Positions 18,269-27,029 of a stretch of 64,000 bases of DNA are shown one piece after another. The notes beneath the pieces are model-generated. The model was not told the DNA's origin and made no database searches. It saw only the letters and a list, made by a program, of their open reading frames with translations. The stretch is from Prevotella nigrescens (GTDB taxonomy: Bacteria; Bacteroidota; Bacteroidia; Bacteroidales; Bacteroidaceae). A program made the position numbers and the translations under genes. The stretch lies in contig NZ_CP133465.1 of NCBI RefSeq assembly GCF_031191185.1, forward strand, positions 1,484,001 through 1,548,000, given 5' to 3'. The number at the start of each line of letters is the position of its first letter. Positions within the stretch are counted from its first letter, which is position 1.

Positions 18269-19033
18269 TTAATTTTCTATTGTAACTCGCACCTCTTTAG
18301 GGTTTATTTCACCCGGCGAATATATAAAAGTTGTAGAGTCGTCGGACAGAATAAAATTGTTAGAAGGGTAGGGTTTGATGCCTACGAAATATCCTTTGGC
18401 TTGCGCTTGCGCCAAATCGTCGTTGTCCCAATCGTTGTTTTTTGCCATTTTTTCGATGATTTTCTTCGTCAAAGTCTCGTTGTAATCGTCTCCAAACACT
18501 TCTTTCAACGTTATCTGCCTGCCAGTTTGCGGGTCGATATTGAAGCAAAGAGAATATTTTGAGGTGGTTTCGCCCGTCTTAATGGCAATGTTCGACAGGT
18601 AAACCACGTAGTCTCCCTTGCCGGGAAGTATGCGTGTGTCTATGTTAAGCGCCCAATTTAGCTGACTGGCGGCATGTTCGCGGTCCTTCAACCAGCGTGC
18701 CAACTCCAGATATTCCTTACCATAGTTCTGTGCCAACCGCGGTATTACCTGCTGCGGAGCAAGTTTTTCGTAGCTTGTAGCGAAGTAATTAGGCTGCAAA
18801 GTGCCCATTCTGAGCAACGAATCGTTGGCAACGGCATACTGTTTACCCTTTAAGAAGGCGTAACTTATATGTATTTGGCACGCAGCATCCTTATTGAACC
18901 GAATGGTAGTGTCCATTGTAACCTTGTCGGTGGGCACAACCAGCTTTGCTTTTGCTTTCTTTTGTGTACAGCTTGCTGCCATAATGCAAGCCGATAACAA
19001 GACTAAAACAGATATAAAACTCTTCTTTGCCAT
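18269..19033 (-). CDS. DUF3298/DUF4163-like lipoprotein
   Basis: A 254-residue envelope protein. The ATG at 19033 gives a good lipoprotein signal (MAKKSFISVLVLLSACIMAASC); the upstream ATG at 19153 would extend into the divergent gene and adds no signal, so it is rejected. The C-terminal half (KEVFGDDYNETLTKKIIEKM and NFILSDDSTTFIYSPGEINP) matches the RsiV-like DUF3298 pattern of a late-strand beta domain. In Firmicutes RsiV this domain senses lysozyme; no anti-sigma part is visible here, so that function should not be assumed. First gene of the minus-strand unit with rsmG. Confidence 0.8.
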   Translation of the reverse strand: MAKKSFISVLVLLSACIMAASCTQKKAKAKLVVPTDKVTMDTTIRFNKDAACQIHISYAFLKGKQYAVANDSLLRMGTLQPNYFATSYEKLAPQQVIPRLAQNYGKEYLELARWLKDREHAASQLNWALNIDTRILPGKGDYVVYLSNIAIKTGETTSKYSLCFNIDPQTGRQITLKEVFGDDYNETLTKKIIEKMAKNNDWDNDDLAQAQAKGYFVGIKPYPSNNFILSDDSTTFIYSPGEINPKEVRVTIEN

Positions 19034-19063
19034 ATTGAAAGGCAAAGTTACAAAAAACTTTCG

Positions 19064-19072
19064 TAACTTTGC
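19064..19072 (+). promoter_or_regulatory. Promoter -7 box for the HAD phosphatase gene
   Basis: TAACTTTGC predicts a start near 19079. This falls after the ATG at 19069, so translation should start at 19093. Confidence 0.65.
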
Positions 19073-19092
19073 ACAACGAAAACAACAATATA

Positions 19093-19722
19093 ATGAAAAT
19101 GATAAAGGCGTGTCTTTTCGATTTAGATGGAGTGGTGTTTGACACCGAACCACTTTATACAGAGTTCTGGAAAAGTATCTTTAACGAGTTTTATCCAACC
19201 GAACAAGATTTGGAATTAAAGATAAAAGGACAGACCCTAACCCAAATTTACAATCGCTATTTTGCAGGACAGCCCAACCGACAGGCAGAGATAACACGCC
19301 GAGCGGACGAATATGAACGCCAAATGCAGTACACGTATGTAGACGGTTTGACCGACTTTGTGCAACAGTTGAAGCAAAGTGGTGTAAAAACAGCAATAGT
19401 AACGAGTTCCAATAAAGCCAAGATGGAAAACGTGTACCACCAACACCCCATGTTCAAACAACTTTTCGATGCTGTGTTTACGGCTGAAGACTTCCACGAA
19501 AGTAAGCCTTCGCCTGATGGATATCTCACCGCTGCACATGCATTAGGCGTAGATCCAGCCGACTGCATAGTGTTCGAGGATAGCTTTAACGGACTTCGTG
19601 CAGGTGTTGCAGCCAAGGCACGAGTGGTTGGACTGGCTACTACAAACCCGGCAGAAAGCATTAAAGAGTTTACGAAAGAAGTAATACCAAACTTCGTTGG
19701 CTATGAACTAACGGAACAATAA
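19093..19722 (+). CDS. HAD-superfamily phosphatase (beta-phosphoglucomutase-like)
   Basis: A 209-residue HAD hydrolase. Motif I is CLFDLDGVVFDTEP (nucleophile Asp and general acid Asp). Motif II is the IVTSSN Ser/Thr, motif III the Lys in HESKPSPDGY, and motif IV the acidic FEDSFNGLRAG. A helical cap lies between I and II, as in subclass IA. Members dephosphorylate sugar phosphates or related compounds; the substrate cannot be told. The start at 19093 is set by the promoter at 19064. panB follows after 18 bp, so the two may be co-expressed. Confidence 0.9.
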   Translation: MKMIKACLFDLDGVVFDTEPLYTEFWKSIFNEFYPTEQDLELKIKGQTLTQIYNRYFAGQPNRQAEITRRADEYERQMQYTYVDGLTDFVQQLKQSGVKTAIVTSSNKAKMENVYHQHPMFKQLFDAVFTAEDFHESKPSPDGYLTAAHALGVDPADCIVFEDSFNGLRAGVAAKARVVGLATTNPAESIKEFTKEVIPNFVGYELTEQ

Positions 19723-19740
19723 CGAGGCATATACAACATA

Positions 19741-20559
19741 ATGGGCTATTTATCAACAGACAAGAAGAAGATAACTGCAGTAACACTTCGGCAGATGAAG
19801 GGTGCAGGAGAGAAGATTGCGCAGATTACGGCATATGATTATACAACGGCAAAAATATTCGACGAATCCGGCATAGACAGCATACTGGTTGGCGATTCGG
19901 CTTCGAACGTAATGTGTGGAAACGACAACACGTTGCCCATAACCATCGAAGCAATGATTTATCATGCCAAGGCAGTGGCAAAAGCGTGTGCCCATGCCTT
20001 TGTAGTATGCGACATGCCGTTTGGTAGTTATCAGGTTAATAGCGACGAAGGAGTGCGCAATGCCATTCGCATAATGAAGGAAAGCGGTGTAGATGCCGTG
20101 AAATTAGAAGGGGGCAGCGAGGTTGTTGCCACTGTAAAGGCTATTATTGCAGCAGGCATACCTGTAGTAGGGCATCTCGGACTGACCCCCCAGAGCGTGC
20201 ATAAGTTCGGTGGTTACGGCTTAAGGGCAAAGAACGAGGCAGAAGCAACCAAGCTGTTGGACGATGCCAAGCTGTTGGACGAAGCTGGCGTGTGCGCTTT
20301 GGTGTTGGAGAAAGTGCCACAAGCATTAGCCGCCGAGGTGTCGAAGCAAATCAAGACGCCCACCATTGGCATTGGAGCAGGCAGCGGAACCGACGGACAA
20401 GTACTGGTTTATGCCGACGCTATGGGTATGACGCAAGGTTTTAAGCCCAAATTCTTACGACATTTTGCCGATGTAAGGAAGTGTATGGCCGATGGAATTG
20501 CCGATTATATGAGGTGTGTGAAGGCACAAACATTCCCGAACAACGACGAGTCGTATTAG
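19741..20559 (+). CDS. panB: 3-methyl-2-oxobutanoate hydroxymethyltransferase PanB
   Basis: A 272-residue enzyme of pantothenate (vitamin B5, coenzyme A) synthesis. It adds a hydroxymethyl group from 5,10-methylene-THF to alpha-ketoisovalerate to give ketopantoate. Visible signatures: ITAYDYTTAKIFDESGID, then ILVGDSASNVMCGNDNTLP with the Mg-binding Asp, VVCDMPFGSYQ, GGSEVVATVKA, and GHLGLTPQSVHK. Length is standard (260-280). The gene follows the HAD phosphatase and uses 5,10-methylene-THF, the product of the glycine cleavage system encoded at 50.5-56.4 kb. Confidence 0.96.
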   Translation: MGYLSTDKKKITAVTLRQMKGAGEKIAQITAYDYTTAKIFDESGIDSILVGDSASNVMCGNDNTLPITIEAMIYHAKAVAKACAHAFVVCDMPFGSYQVNSDEGVRNAIRIMKESGVDAVKLEGGSEVVATVKAIIAAGIPVVGHLGLTPQSVHKFGGYGLRAKNEAEATKLLDDAKLLDEAGVCALVLEKVPQALAAEVSKQIKTPTIGIGAGSGTDGQVLVYADAMGMTQGFKPKFLRHFADVRKCMADGIADYMRCVKAQTFPNNDESY

Positions 20560-20725
20560 GATTTGCTATGCCATAGCCTCAGTTCTGTCTTGGAAAGCGG
20601 CGGAGAAACTCCATCAATATAAACTTGAACGCACAGCTGCAACATCGCTGTTGCATACAGCTATAAGGCTGTCGGCAGACTGATGATACGGCAAATATGA
20701 GACAGTAAAAATATTCTGCGATTTT

Positions 20726-20814
20726 AAAACCCACCCTTTTGCACGCCAAAACCCACTGTTTTGCATCGTAAAAGGGTGGGTTTTACATTGCGAAACCCGC
20801 TCTTCTGCAATATG
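20726..20814. repeat. Palindromic intergenic repeat, GCAAAA family (copy 1)
   Basis: AAAACCCACCCTTTT (20726-20740) pairs perfectly with AAAAGGGTGGGTTTT (20770-20784). Further TTTTGCA/TGCAA units with AAACCC arms lie in the loop and after it, so the element has at least three related modules. Similar palindromes lie at 25637-25671 and 58131-58203. In this position it may also end panB transcription. The remaining bases of 20560-20936 hold only the promoter at 20896. Confidence 0.7.
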
Positions 20815-20895
20815 GCATGTAGAAGAACTAAGCCGAATTACAATATTTTATATATTTTATAGAAACACTTTATACGTGTATTTGTTTTATTTTGC

Positions 20896-20904
20896 TACCT
20901 TTGC
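20896..20904 (+). promoter_or_regulatory. Promoter -7 box for the DUF4827 gene
   Basis: TACCTTTGC lies 33 bp before the ATG at 20937. No TTTG is seen at the right distance upstream. Confidence 0.6.
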
Positions 20905-20936
20905 AACCAATATATAAGGAAACAGAAATATAGCAA

Positions 20937-21575
20937 ATGAAGAAGATTATCTTTCTACTTGCACTCGTGTTAGGTGCAATTTGCATAAGTTCGTGCCGCG
21001 ACCATGACACTTACGACGACCAGTTGAAACGCGAACGCAAGTCTATTAATGCGTTTATAGTAAAGCATAAGATAAACGTTATCTCGGAAGTTCAGTTCGA
21101 AAAACAAGGTTCTAAGACCGACATATCAAAGAATCAGTACGTCCTTCTTAAAAATTCCGGCGTGTATATGCAAATAGCTTACGAGGGAACGGGCGAGAAA
21201 TTGAAAGACGGAGAGACGGCAACCGTGCTTTGCAGGTTCGACGAAATCAACGTGCCGGGCGACACGTTGCAGCTCACTAACAGGAATTTGCGTTGGGACG
21301 GAGTGGTAGACAAGATGATGGTTACACGAATCAGCGGGACGTTTACGGCTTCGTTCGACAAGGCTTCGAGCGTCATGGCACGCATTTACAAAACTGTGTC
21401 CGTCCCGAAAGGCTGGCTTGTGCCGCTGCCTTACATTAAATTGGGGCGCATTAAAAGTGCTACCGACAAGTTGGCACACGTGCGTCTCATAGTCCCATCG
21501 GCTCAAGGGCAAGCCTTAGCCAACAAACAAGTGTACGCTTGCTTCTACGATATAACCTTCCAAAGGGGTGCTTAA
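20937..21575 (+). CDS. DUF4827-type (FKBP-like) lipoprotein
   Basis: A 212-residue protein with a lipoprotein signal (LLALVLGAICISSC) followed by charged residues. A short helix (LKRERKSINAFIVKHKI) leads into a beta domain with GVYMQIAYEGTGEKLKDGET, the start of a FKBP-type fold seen in Bacteroidales DUF4827 proteins. The later section, SVPKGWLVPLPYIKLGR, is also FKBP-like. Isomerase residues are not convincingly conserved, so folding activity is not claimed. It has its own promoter and is followed after 65 bp by glmM on the same strand. Confidence 0.8.
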   Translation: MKKIIFLLALVLGAICISSCRDHDTYDDQLKRERKSINAFIVKHKINVISEVQFEKQGSKTDISKNQYVLLKNSGVYMQIAYEGTGEKLKDGETATVLCRFDEINVPGDTLQLTNRNLRWDGVVDKMMVTRISGTFTASFDKASSVMARIYKTVSVPKGWLVPLPYIKLGRIKSATDKLAHVRLIVPSAQGQALANKQVYACFYDITFQRGA

Positions 21576-21640
21576 CAACAGAAAACAATACATGCCACGG
21601 CTCGTACCAACGTTGTCGTGGCTTTAAACTTATACAGAAG

Positions 21641-23032
21641 ATGACACTTATAAAGTCTATTTCAGGCATTCGGGGTACCATTGGCGGACCGACGGGCGAC
21701 ACTTTGAACCCGCTTGACATTGTTAAATTCACATCGGCTTACGCTACTTACATTGCAAGACAGCACCCGGGAAAGAAGCTGAAGATTGTTGTCGGACGCG
21801 ATGCACGCATCTCCGGCGAGATGGTAAAGAACGTAGTGTGCGGCACGCTCATGGGTATTGGCGCCGATGTAGTGAACATTGGCTTGGCAACTACACCGAC
21901 TACGGAGCTTGCCGTGCGCATGGAAGGTGCCGATGGTGGCATTATTATAACGGCATCGCACAATCCACGCCAGTGGAACGCACTGAAATTGCTAAACAAC
22001 GAGGGCGAATTCTTGACGGCTGCAGACGGTGCTGCCGTGCTCGACATAGCAGAAAAGGAAGATTTCAACTATGCCGACGTAGACCAACTTGGACACTACA
22101 GGGAGGACAACTCGTTCGACCAACGCCACATCAACGCAGTGAAAGCACTCGAATTGGCAGACTTGGAAGCCATTAAAGCCCGCAAGTTCCGTGTCTGTGT
22201 AGACACAATCAACTCTGTCGGAGGCGTTATCCTGCCCAAATTGCTCGACCAAATCGGTGTGGAATATACACTGCTGAACGGCGAACCTACGGGCGACTTC
22301 GCCCATAACCCCGAACCGATAGAACGAAACCTCGGTGGAATCATGACAGAAATGAAGAAAGGAGGCTACGACCTCGGCATTGTCGTAGACCCGGACGTGG
22401 ACCGTCTGGCATTCATACGGGAAGATGGCATCATGTTTGGCGAGGAGTACACGTTGGTAAGTGTGGCAGATTACATTCTCGACCACGTAAAAGGAAACAC
22501 CGTCAGCAACCTTTCTTCTACGCGAGCCTTGCGCGATGTAACCGAGAAACACGGCGGAAAGTACTATGCCGCAGCCGTTGGCGAGGTGAATGTAACTACC
22601 AAAATGAAGGAGGTAGGTGCTGTTATAGGCGGCGAAGGCAACGGCGGCGTCATCTATCCGGAGAGCCATTACGGTCGCGATGCACTTGTTGGAATCGTTC
22701 TTTTCCTTAGTTCGCTGGCGCAAAAGGGCTTGAAGGCAAGCGAACTGCGCAAGACTTTCCCTGAGTATTTCATAGCAAAGAACCGCATAGACCTTACTCC
22801 CGAGACCGACGTAGATGCTATTTTGACCAAGGTTAAGCAGCTTTATGGCAACGAAAAGGACGTACAGGTAACCGACATTGACGGTGTTAAGCTCGACTTT
22901 CCTACATCGTGGGTACACCTCCGCAAGTCGAACACCGAGCCAATCATACGTGTTTACAGCGAAGCAGGCAGCATTGAGGAAGCCGATGCATTAGGCAAGA
23001 AGCTCATGCAGGTAGTGTACGACATGCAATAA
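21641..23032 (+). CDS. glmM: Phosphoglucosamine mutase-type phosphohexomutase
   Basis: A 463-residue alpha-D-phosphohexomutase. The ATG at 21641 ([16 protein letters not shown]) is chosen; the ORF is open to 21539 but that part overlaps the DUF4827 gene. The phosphoserine loop is [14 protein letters not shown] (Ser106), the metal loop is [11 protein letters not shown], and the sugar-binding loop [11 protein letters not shown] fits the family. The C-terminal phosphate-contact segment is [12 protein letters not shown]. It converts glucosamine-6-phosphate to glucosamine-1-phosphate for peptidoglycan and LPS; Bacteroidetes homologues may also act as phosphomannomutase, so the substrate is probable rather than certain. 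engB follows after 11 bp. Confidence 0.9.
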   Translation: MTLIKSISGIRGTIGGPTGDTLNPLDIVKFTSAYATYIARQHPGKKLKIVVGRDARISGEMVKNVVCGTLMGIGADVVNIGLATTPTTELAVRMEGADGGIIITASHNPRQWNALKLLNNEGEFLTAADGAAVLDIAEKEDFNYADVDQLGHYREDNSFDQRHINAVKALELADLEAIKARKFRVCVDTINSVGGVILPKLLDQIGVEYTLLNGEPTGDFAHNPEPIERNLGGIMTEMKKGGYDLGIVVDPDVDRLAFIREDGIMFGEEYTLVSVADYILDHVKGNTVSNLSSTRALRDVTEKHGGKYYAAAVGEVNVTTKMKEVGAVIGGEGNGGVIYPESHYGRDALVGIVLFLSSLAQKGLKASELRKTFPEYFIAKNRIDLTPETDVDAILTKVKQLYGNEKDVQVTDIDGVKLDFPTSWVHLRKSNTEPIIRVYSEAGSIEEADALGKKLMQVVYDMQ

Positions 23033-23043
23033 CCCCAACCGAC

Positions 23044-23658
23044 ATGATAATAAAGACTTCAGAATTCAGCATATCTTCGCCCTCAATAGCGAGGTGTCCC
23101 AACGATACGAAGAATGAATATGCATTCATCGGTCGGTCGAACGTCGGCAAGTCGAGCCTGATAAACATGCTTTGCAACCACAAGGGGCTTGCCAAGACAT
23201 CGGCAAAGCCTGGCAAGACATTGCTTATCAACCACTTCATCATCAACAAGGAGTGGTACATTGTAGACCTCCCAGGCTACGGCTATGCCAAGAGTTCAAA
23301 GACTGTGCGCAACAAGCTCGAGCAGATGATTGCGCAATACATCTTGCAACGCAAGCAGCTCGTGAACGTATTCGTGCTCATCGACATACGCCACGAGCAG
23401 CAAAAAATAGACCGTGAGTTCGTAGACTGGTTGGGACAGAGCAACATTCCTTTCTCCATCGTCTTCACAAAAGCCGACAAACTGTCGGAGGGAAAGGCGA
23501 AGGCGAATGCTGAAGCATGGATGGAGAAGTTGGAAGACACATGGGAAGTTACTCCGCCATACTTCATTACGTCGGCTGAGAAGAAGACTGGCAGAGAGGA
23601 AATACTCGACTATATCGAAGGAATAAACACGGAATTGGCAAACGGAACGGCGAAATAG
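23044..23658 (+). CDS. engB: Ribosome-assembly GTPase EngB/YsxC/YihA
   Basis: A 204-residue GTPase that helps assemble the large ribosomal subunit. G1 is [13 protein letters not shown]3 is DLPGYGYA, G4 is TKADK and G5 the SAEKKTGRE segment. The [12 protein letters not shown] segment gives the G2 Thr. Length fits the family (190-210). It lies tightly between glmM (11 bp) and the ABC-F gene (3 bp), which together form a compact operon. Confidence 0.95.
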   Translation: MIIKTSEFSISSPSIARCPNDTKNEYAFIGRSNVGKSSLINMLCNHKGLAKTSAKPGKTLLINHFIINKEWYIVDLPGYGYAKSSKTVRNKLEQMIAQYILQRKQLVNVFVLIDIRHEQQKIDREFVDWLGQSNIPFSIVFTKADKLSEGKAKANAEAWMEKLEDTWEVTPPYFITSAEKKTGREEILDYIEGINTELANGTAK

Positions 23659-23661
23659 GCT

Positions 23662-25443
23662 ATGGCGCAGATACCTTATTTAGACGTTCAGAAGCTGTCG
23701 AAACGTTTCGGAGCGCAGGTCTTGTTCGACGAAATATCCTTCTCCATTGCAGAAGGACAGCACGTTGGACTGATAGCGAAGAACGGAACGGGCAAGTCTA
23801 CCCTGCTTTCCATACTCACGGGACGGGAGGGATACGAGTCGGGAAGCATTGTCTACCGTAACGACTTGCGCGTCAGCTGCCTGGAACAAAGCCCGAAGTT
23901 CAACCCCGAAGAGTCGGTTCTCGACGCTTGTTTCAACCATAAGGGCGACCCGGACAAGGTATTGAAAGCCAAACAAATACTGACAACGCTCAAGATAACC
24001 GACCTAAACCAGCCCATGGGGCAGCTTAGCGGCGGACAGCAGAAGCGTGTGGCACTGGCAAACGTGCTGATACTGGAACCCGATTTGCTCATTCTCGACG
24101 AGCCAACCAACCACCTCGACCTCGAAATGATAGTGTGGTTAGAAGGCTTTTTGGCACGAGGGAACAAGACCTTGCTTATGGTTACGCACGACAGATACTT
24201 CTTGGACAACGTGTGCAACATCATTCTCGAACTCGACAACCACACCATCTACACCTATCGGGGCAACTATTCGTTTTATTTAGAGAAGCGACAGGAACGC
24301 ATTGCCAACACGCGGGCAGAAATTGCACGCGCCAACAACCTCTACCGCACCGAGTTAGAGTGGATGCGCAGGCAGCCGCAGGCACGCGGACACAAGGCGC
24401 GCTACCGTGAAGAAGCCTTCTACGAACTGCAGGCAAAGGCACTGCAACGCATCGAAGAGAGGCAAATCCGCCTGAAAGCATCGAATGTTTACATCGGCAG
24501 CAAGATATTTGAGTGCCAGTATGTATCGAAGGCGTTCGGCGAAAAAGTCATACTGAAAGACTTCTACTACAACTTTGCCCGCTTCGAAAAGATGGGAATC
24601 GTGGGCAACAACGGCACGGGCAAGTCTACATTCATCAAGATGCTGCTCGGATTGGTACGCCCCGACAGTGGCAAATTCGACATCGGCGAAACCGTCAGCT
24701 TCGGTTACTTCTCGCAAGACGGACTGAAATTCAGAGACGACCAGAAGGTTATCGACATCATAACCGACATTGCCGACTACATAGACCTTGGCGGTGGTCG
24801 CCACATGACGGCGTCGCAGTTCCTCAACTACTTCCTTTTCACGCCCGAAATGCAGCACAACTACGTGGCAAAACTGTCGGGTGGCGAAAAGCGCAAGCTC
24901 TATCTGTGCACTGTACTGATGCACAATCCGAACTTCCTGATACTCGACGAGCCTACCAACGACCTTGATATTCAGACGCTTCAGATACTCGAAGAATACC
25001 TGCAAGACTTCCCCGGCTGTGTCATAATAGTATCGCACGACCGCTATTTCATGGATAAGGTGGTGGACCATCTGCTCGTTTTCAAAGGCGATGGACAGGT
25101 ACAGGACTTCCCCGGCAACTATACGCAGTACCGAGAATACCAAGCCCTGAAGAGCAAAGAAACCATTGAAGAAAACAAGACAAAGGAAAAGAAGACCGCC
25201 ACACAGCGCAACTACCACAACGAAACGCGCAAGCGAATGAGCTACAAGGAAAAACGAGAATACGAAATGCTTTCTGCCGACATAGAAAAGCTTACTAACG
25301 AGATTGAGCAGATGGAGCAACAGCTCTGTTCGGGCACGCTCGCTGTAGACCGTCTTACCGAAATCAGCATACTTTTACCAAGGAAGAAGGACGAGTTAGA
25401 CGTAAAGGAACTGCGCTGGCTCGAGCTTTCCGAATTGGAATAG
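23662..25443 (+). CDS. ABC-F family ATPase (Uup-like)
   Basis: A 593-residue soluble protein with two ABC ATPase domains and no membrane segment. Walker A loops are AKNGTGKST (about residue 38) and GNNGTGKST (about 320). Signatures are LSGGQQKR and LSGGEKRK, and the Walker B segments LLILDEPTNHLDL and FLILDEPTNDLDI. A charged interdomain linker (P-site tRNA interaction motif, about 235-285) follows the first domain. A helical coiled-coil C-terminus (about 520-593) resembles Uup. ABC-F proteins act on the ribosome; some protect from antibiotics, others are translation factors. This one looks like the housekeeping Uup type. Confidence 0.9.
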   Translation: MAQIPYLDVQKLSKRFGAQVLFDEISFSIAEGQHVGLIAKNGTGKSTLLSILTGREGYESGSIVYRNDLRVSCLEQSPKFNPEESVLDACFNHKGDPDKVLKAKQILTTLKITDLNQPMGQLSGGQQKRVALANVLILEPDLLILDEPTNHLDLEMIVWLEGFLARGNKTLLMVTHDRYFLDNVCNIILELDNHTIYTYRGNYSFYLEKRQERIANTRAEIARANNLYRTELEWMRRQPQARGHKARYREEAFYELQAKALQRIEERQIRLKASNVYIGSKIFECQYVSKAFGEKVILKDFYYNFARFEKMGIVGNNGTGKSTFIKMLLGLVRPDSGKFDIGETVSFGYFSQDGLKFRDDQKVIDIITDIADYIDLGGGRHMTASQFLNYFLFTPEMQHNYVAKLSGGEKRKLYLCTVLMHNPNFLILDEPTNDLDIQTLQILEEYLQDFPGCVIIVSHDRYFMDKVVDHLLVFKGDGQVQDFPGNYTQYREYQALKSKETIEENKTKEKKTATQRNYHNETRKRMSYKEKREYEMLSADIEKLTNEIEQMEQQLCSGTLAVDRLTEISILLPRKKDELDVKELRWLELSELE

Positions 25444-25636
25444 CACTGCTTTGCCATAACCAAAGGAGTTATGCCTTTATCGAATACATAGCAGGTTAGG
25501 GCAGGAAAATAGGGTAGGCAAGATGCCGGTGAGCAGATAGAAGATGCCAGAAGGCATTGCAATGAATACAAAATAATAGATGGTCGGCTTAAGGGCCGGT
25601 TGGATTAAAGACCGAAAGAACTTATATGGATTTGTA

Positions 25637-25671
25637 AAACAGGCTCTTTTGCGATGCAAAAGAGCCTGTTT
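25637..25671. repeat. Palindromic intergenic repeat, GCAAAA family (copy 2)
   Basis: AAACAGGCTCTTTTGC pairs perfectly over 16 bp with its complement around GAT. Another CCCTTTTGCAACG module follows at about 25688-25700. It shares the TTTTGC/GCAAAA core with the elements at 20726 and 58131. It lies 194 bp after the ABC-F stop. Confidence 0.75.
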
Positions 25672-25917
25672 GGGAATACAAGACAGACCCTTTTGCAACG
25701 TGTTGAGAGTAAGCGGGTTACACAAGTGCTGTTTTCAAGTGTTACAGAAGTGTCTTTCAGCGTAAGTTATAAAGGTACGGCGCCAGCCGATTAACAGGTA
25801 AATGGCAAAACATTTTTGCCGTATCCGATAGGCAGTACCACGTTTGTCAGGAAATAACAATAGCCATAAAACATTCTATTTGCGTAACGGCAAGAGAATG
25901 AAATAGAGAGAAAAAGA

Positions 25918-25950
25918 GAGCGCAACCCCAAAAAGGAAGTTGCGCTTTTC
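25918..25950. terminator. Bidirectional terminator-like hairpin
   Basis: AGCGCAAC pairs with GTTGCGCT, with CC/GG further inside. It is followed by TTTTC on the plus strand and by TCTCTTTTTC on the minus strand. On the minus strand it lies 39 bp after the stop of the 49-codon gene. The stretch 25672-25917 also holds GGCAAAA-CAT-TTTTGCC within a GGTAC/GTACC pair; otherwise it is featureless. Confidence 0.65.
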
Positions 25951-25988
25951 TAATTCCAAGATAAGATTAATGCTGTTAGAAGGTTGTG

Positions 25989-26138
25989 TTAGGTGTACCA
26001 TATCTCGCCTCCCAAAAGTCCCTTATCTATCGTATTTGTACTGTTGTAATGGTTGTTATCCATTTTCTGCTCATTTCTGCTAACGTTTTCCTCCGTTTTA
26101 TAGTCGTCGTACAACTCATAATGATTTAAGCTTTTCAT
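25989..26138 (-). CDS. Small 49-residue protein of unknown function
   Basis: A 49-residue ORF with all expression signals: promoter TTTG-N20-TATATTTG (26179-26210), ribosome-binding site AAAGGAG six bases before the ATG, and a hairpin terminator after the stop. The protein is hydrophilic, rich in Asn, Glu, Asp and Tyr, starts MKSLNHYELYDDYK and ends in DKGLLGGEIWYT. There is no signal peptide or membrane helix. The terminal LLGG followed by a short aromatic tail recalls a double-glycine leader or a modified-peptide precursor, but no processing or modifying enzyme lies nearby. It could also be a small regulatory protein. Function is unknown. Confidence 0.6.
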   Translation of the reverse strand: MKSLNHYELYDDYKTEENVSRNEQKMDNNHYNSTNTIDKGLLGGEIWYT

Positions 26139-26178
26139 ATAAACTCCTTTCTTTTATAATACAGATGTTAAGTCGTTA

Positions 26179-26210
26179 CAAATATAACGATATTGTTTGA
26201 TATTAGCAAA
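26179..26210 (-). promoter_or_regulatory. Promoter of the 49-codon gene
   Basis: On the minus strand, TTTG (26210-26207), 20 bp, then TATATTTG (26186-26179). This is a near-perfect Bacteroidetes promoter with a leader of about 35 nt. Confidence 0.75.
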
Positions 26211-26408
26211 TATGTACGAATGAATTCCAATAAATTTCATATTTTTTATACAAAAGACCATACAATGAGCAGCTTTCTTTACAATTGTTTGTCAATAATA
26301 GGAAAATAGAACAATAATAGTGTGCGAGCCGACAGCTGTCAACCTGAAAAAAATATTGCTTTTTTGAAATATTTATCGTGTTTTTCCTTTTCTTTCAGAA
26401 ATTATTTC

Positions 26409-26770
26409 TACCTTTGCGGAAGATTACACATAAACGTGATTAACCATAAGACTCCGAACATAGCAGGGCAATACATGCTATGAAGCAACCGACAGGCAAA
26501 ATCTACAACAGACTGAAACAGACCAACGGGGAATATGCAAGTACCTAAGGGATTGAGTTGTGTGTTCCACAATATGGTGAAAATACTGGCACTATAGTGC
26601 TGAAACAGATAAAACGCAGTGTTTTGCAATCGGGAACGTTGTAGAAAAAAGCGACCAAAGCTGTACATTGGAACCGAGAACATTGCGCAACATAACAAAA
26701 GAATGCTGTGCGGTAAACTAAAAAAAATTCGTGGTTCCAATACTTATGAAGTGTAGCACAGCTTCTTTTT
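26409..26770 (+). ncRNA. Candidate structured RNA, about 350 nt
   Basis: The -7 box TACCTTTGC (26409-26417) predicts a start near 26424. Hairpins follow in series: CATAGCA/TGCTATG (26459-26482), TTGTG/CACAA (26558-26572), the palindrome GCACTATAGTGC (26589-26600), and ATTGGAACC (26667-26675) with GGTTCCAAT (26733-26741). A terminator, GAAGTGT/ACAgCTTC plus TTTTT, ends it at 26748-26770. No plus-strand ORF is convincing, and the 110-codon minus-strand frame has no coding character. It does not match RNase P, tmRNA, SRP RNA or a riboswitch I know. It may be a new RNA, or a decayed gene whose promoter and terminator remain. Confidence 0.4.
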
Positions 26771-26937
26771 ATTTATGTTTTCTTTTTGAAAGTAGGGTAG
26801 GAGTGTTTCTGAAATTAATTGATAACCTTACTCTAATTAATAGGAAATCTCTTTTTAATCAATTATCAACCTATATAATAAGGTGTATTTTCTTCTTCTG
26901 TGATTAGTCAAAGCATGGCATTTATGCAATGATATAC

Positions 26938-26973
26938 GAAAAAGAGACAGGCACCATGAGCGGTGTCTGTCTC
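26938..26973 (-). terminator. Terminator of the 27030 OMP gene
   Basis: GAGACAGGCACC (26944-26955) pairs with GGTGTCTGTCTC (26962-26973), one G-U. On the minus strand it is followed by TTTTTCG. Confidence 0.8.
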
Positions 26974-27029
26974 CTTCAATGTCTTTTTCAGCATGTGCCA
27001 ATGTGATGATGGCACTACTCTACTTTTGT

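Noticed and set aside
21992..22918. 308-codon minus-strand ORF opposite glmM
   Set aside because: Shadow frame of a well-conserved enzyme gene; no upstream signals.
24355..25320. 321-codon minus-strand ORF opposite the ABC-F gene
   Set aside because: The sense strand encodes a textbook ABC-F protein; the antisense product has no domain, signal or ribosome-binding site.
26408..26740. 110-codon minus-strand ORF in the intergenic stretch
   Set aside because: Composition is odd (many Cys, Phe, Leu), no ribosome-binding site, and it covers inverted repeats read from a plus-strand promoter.
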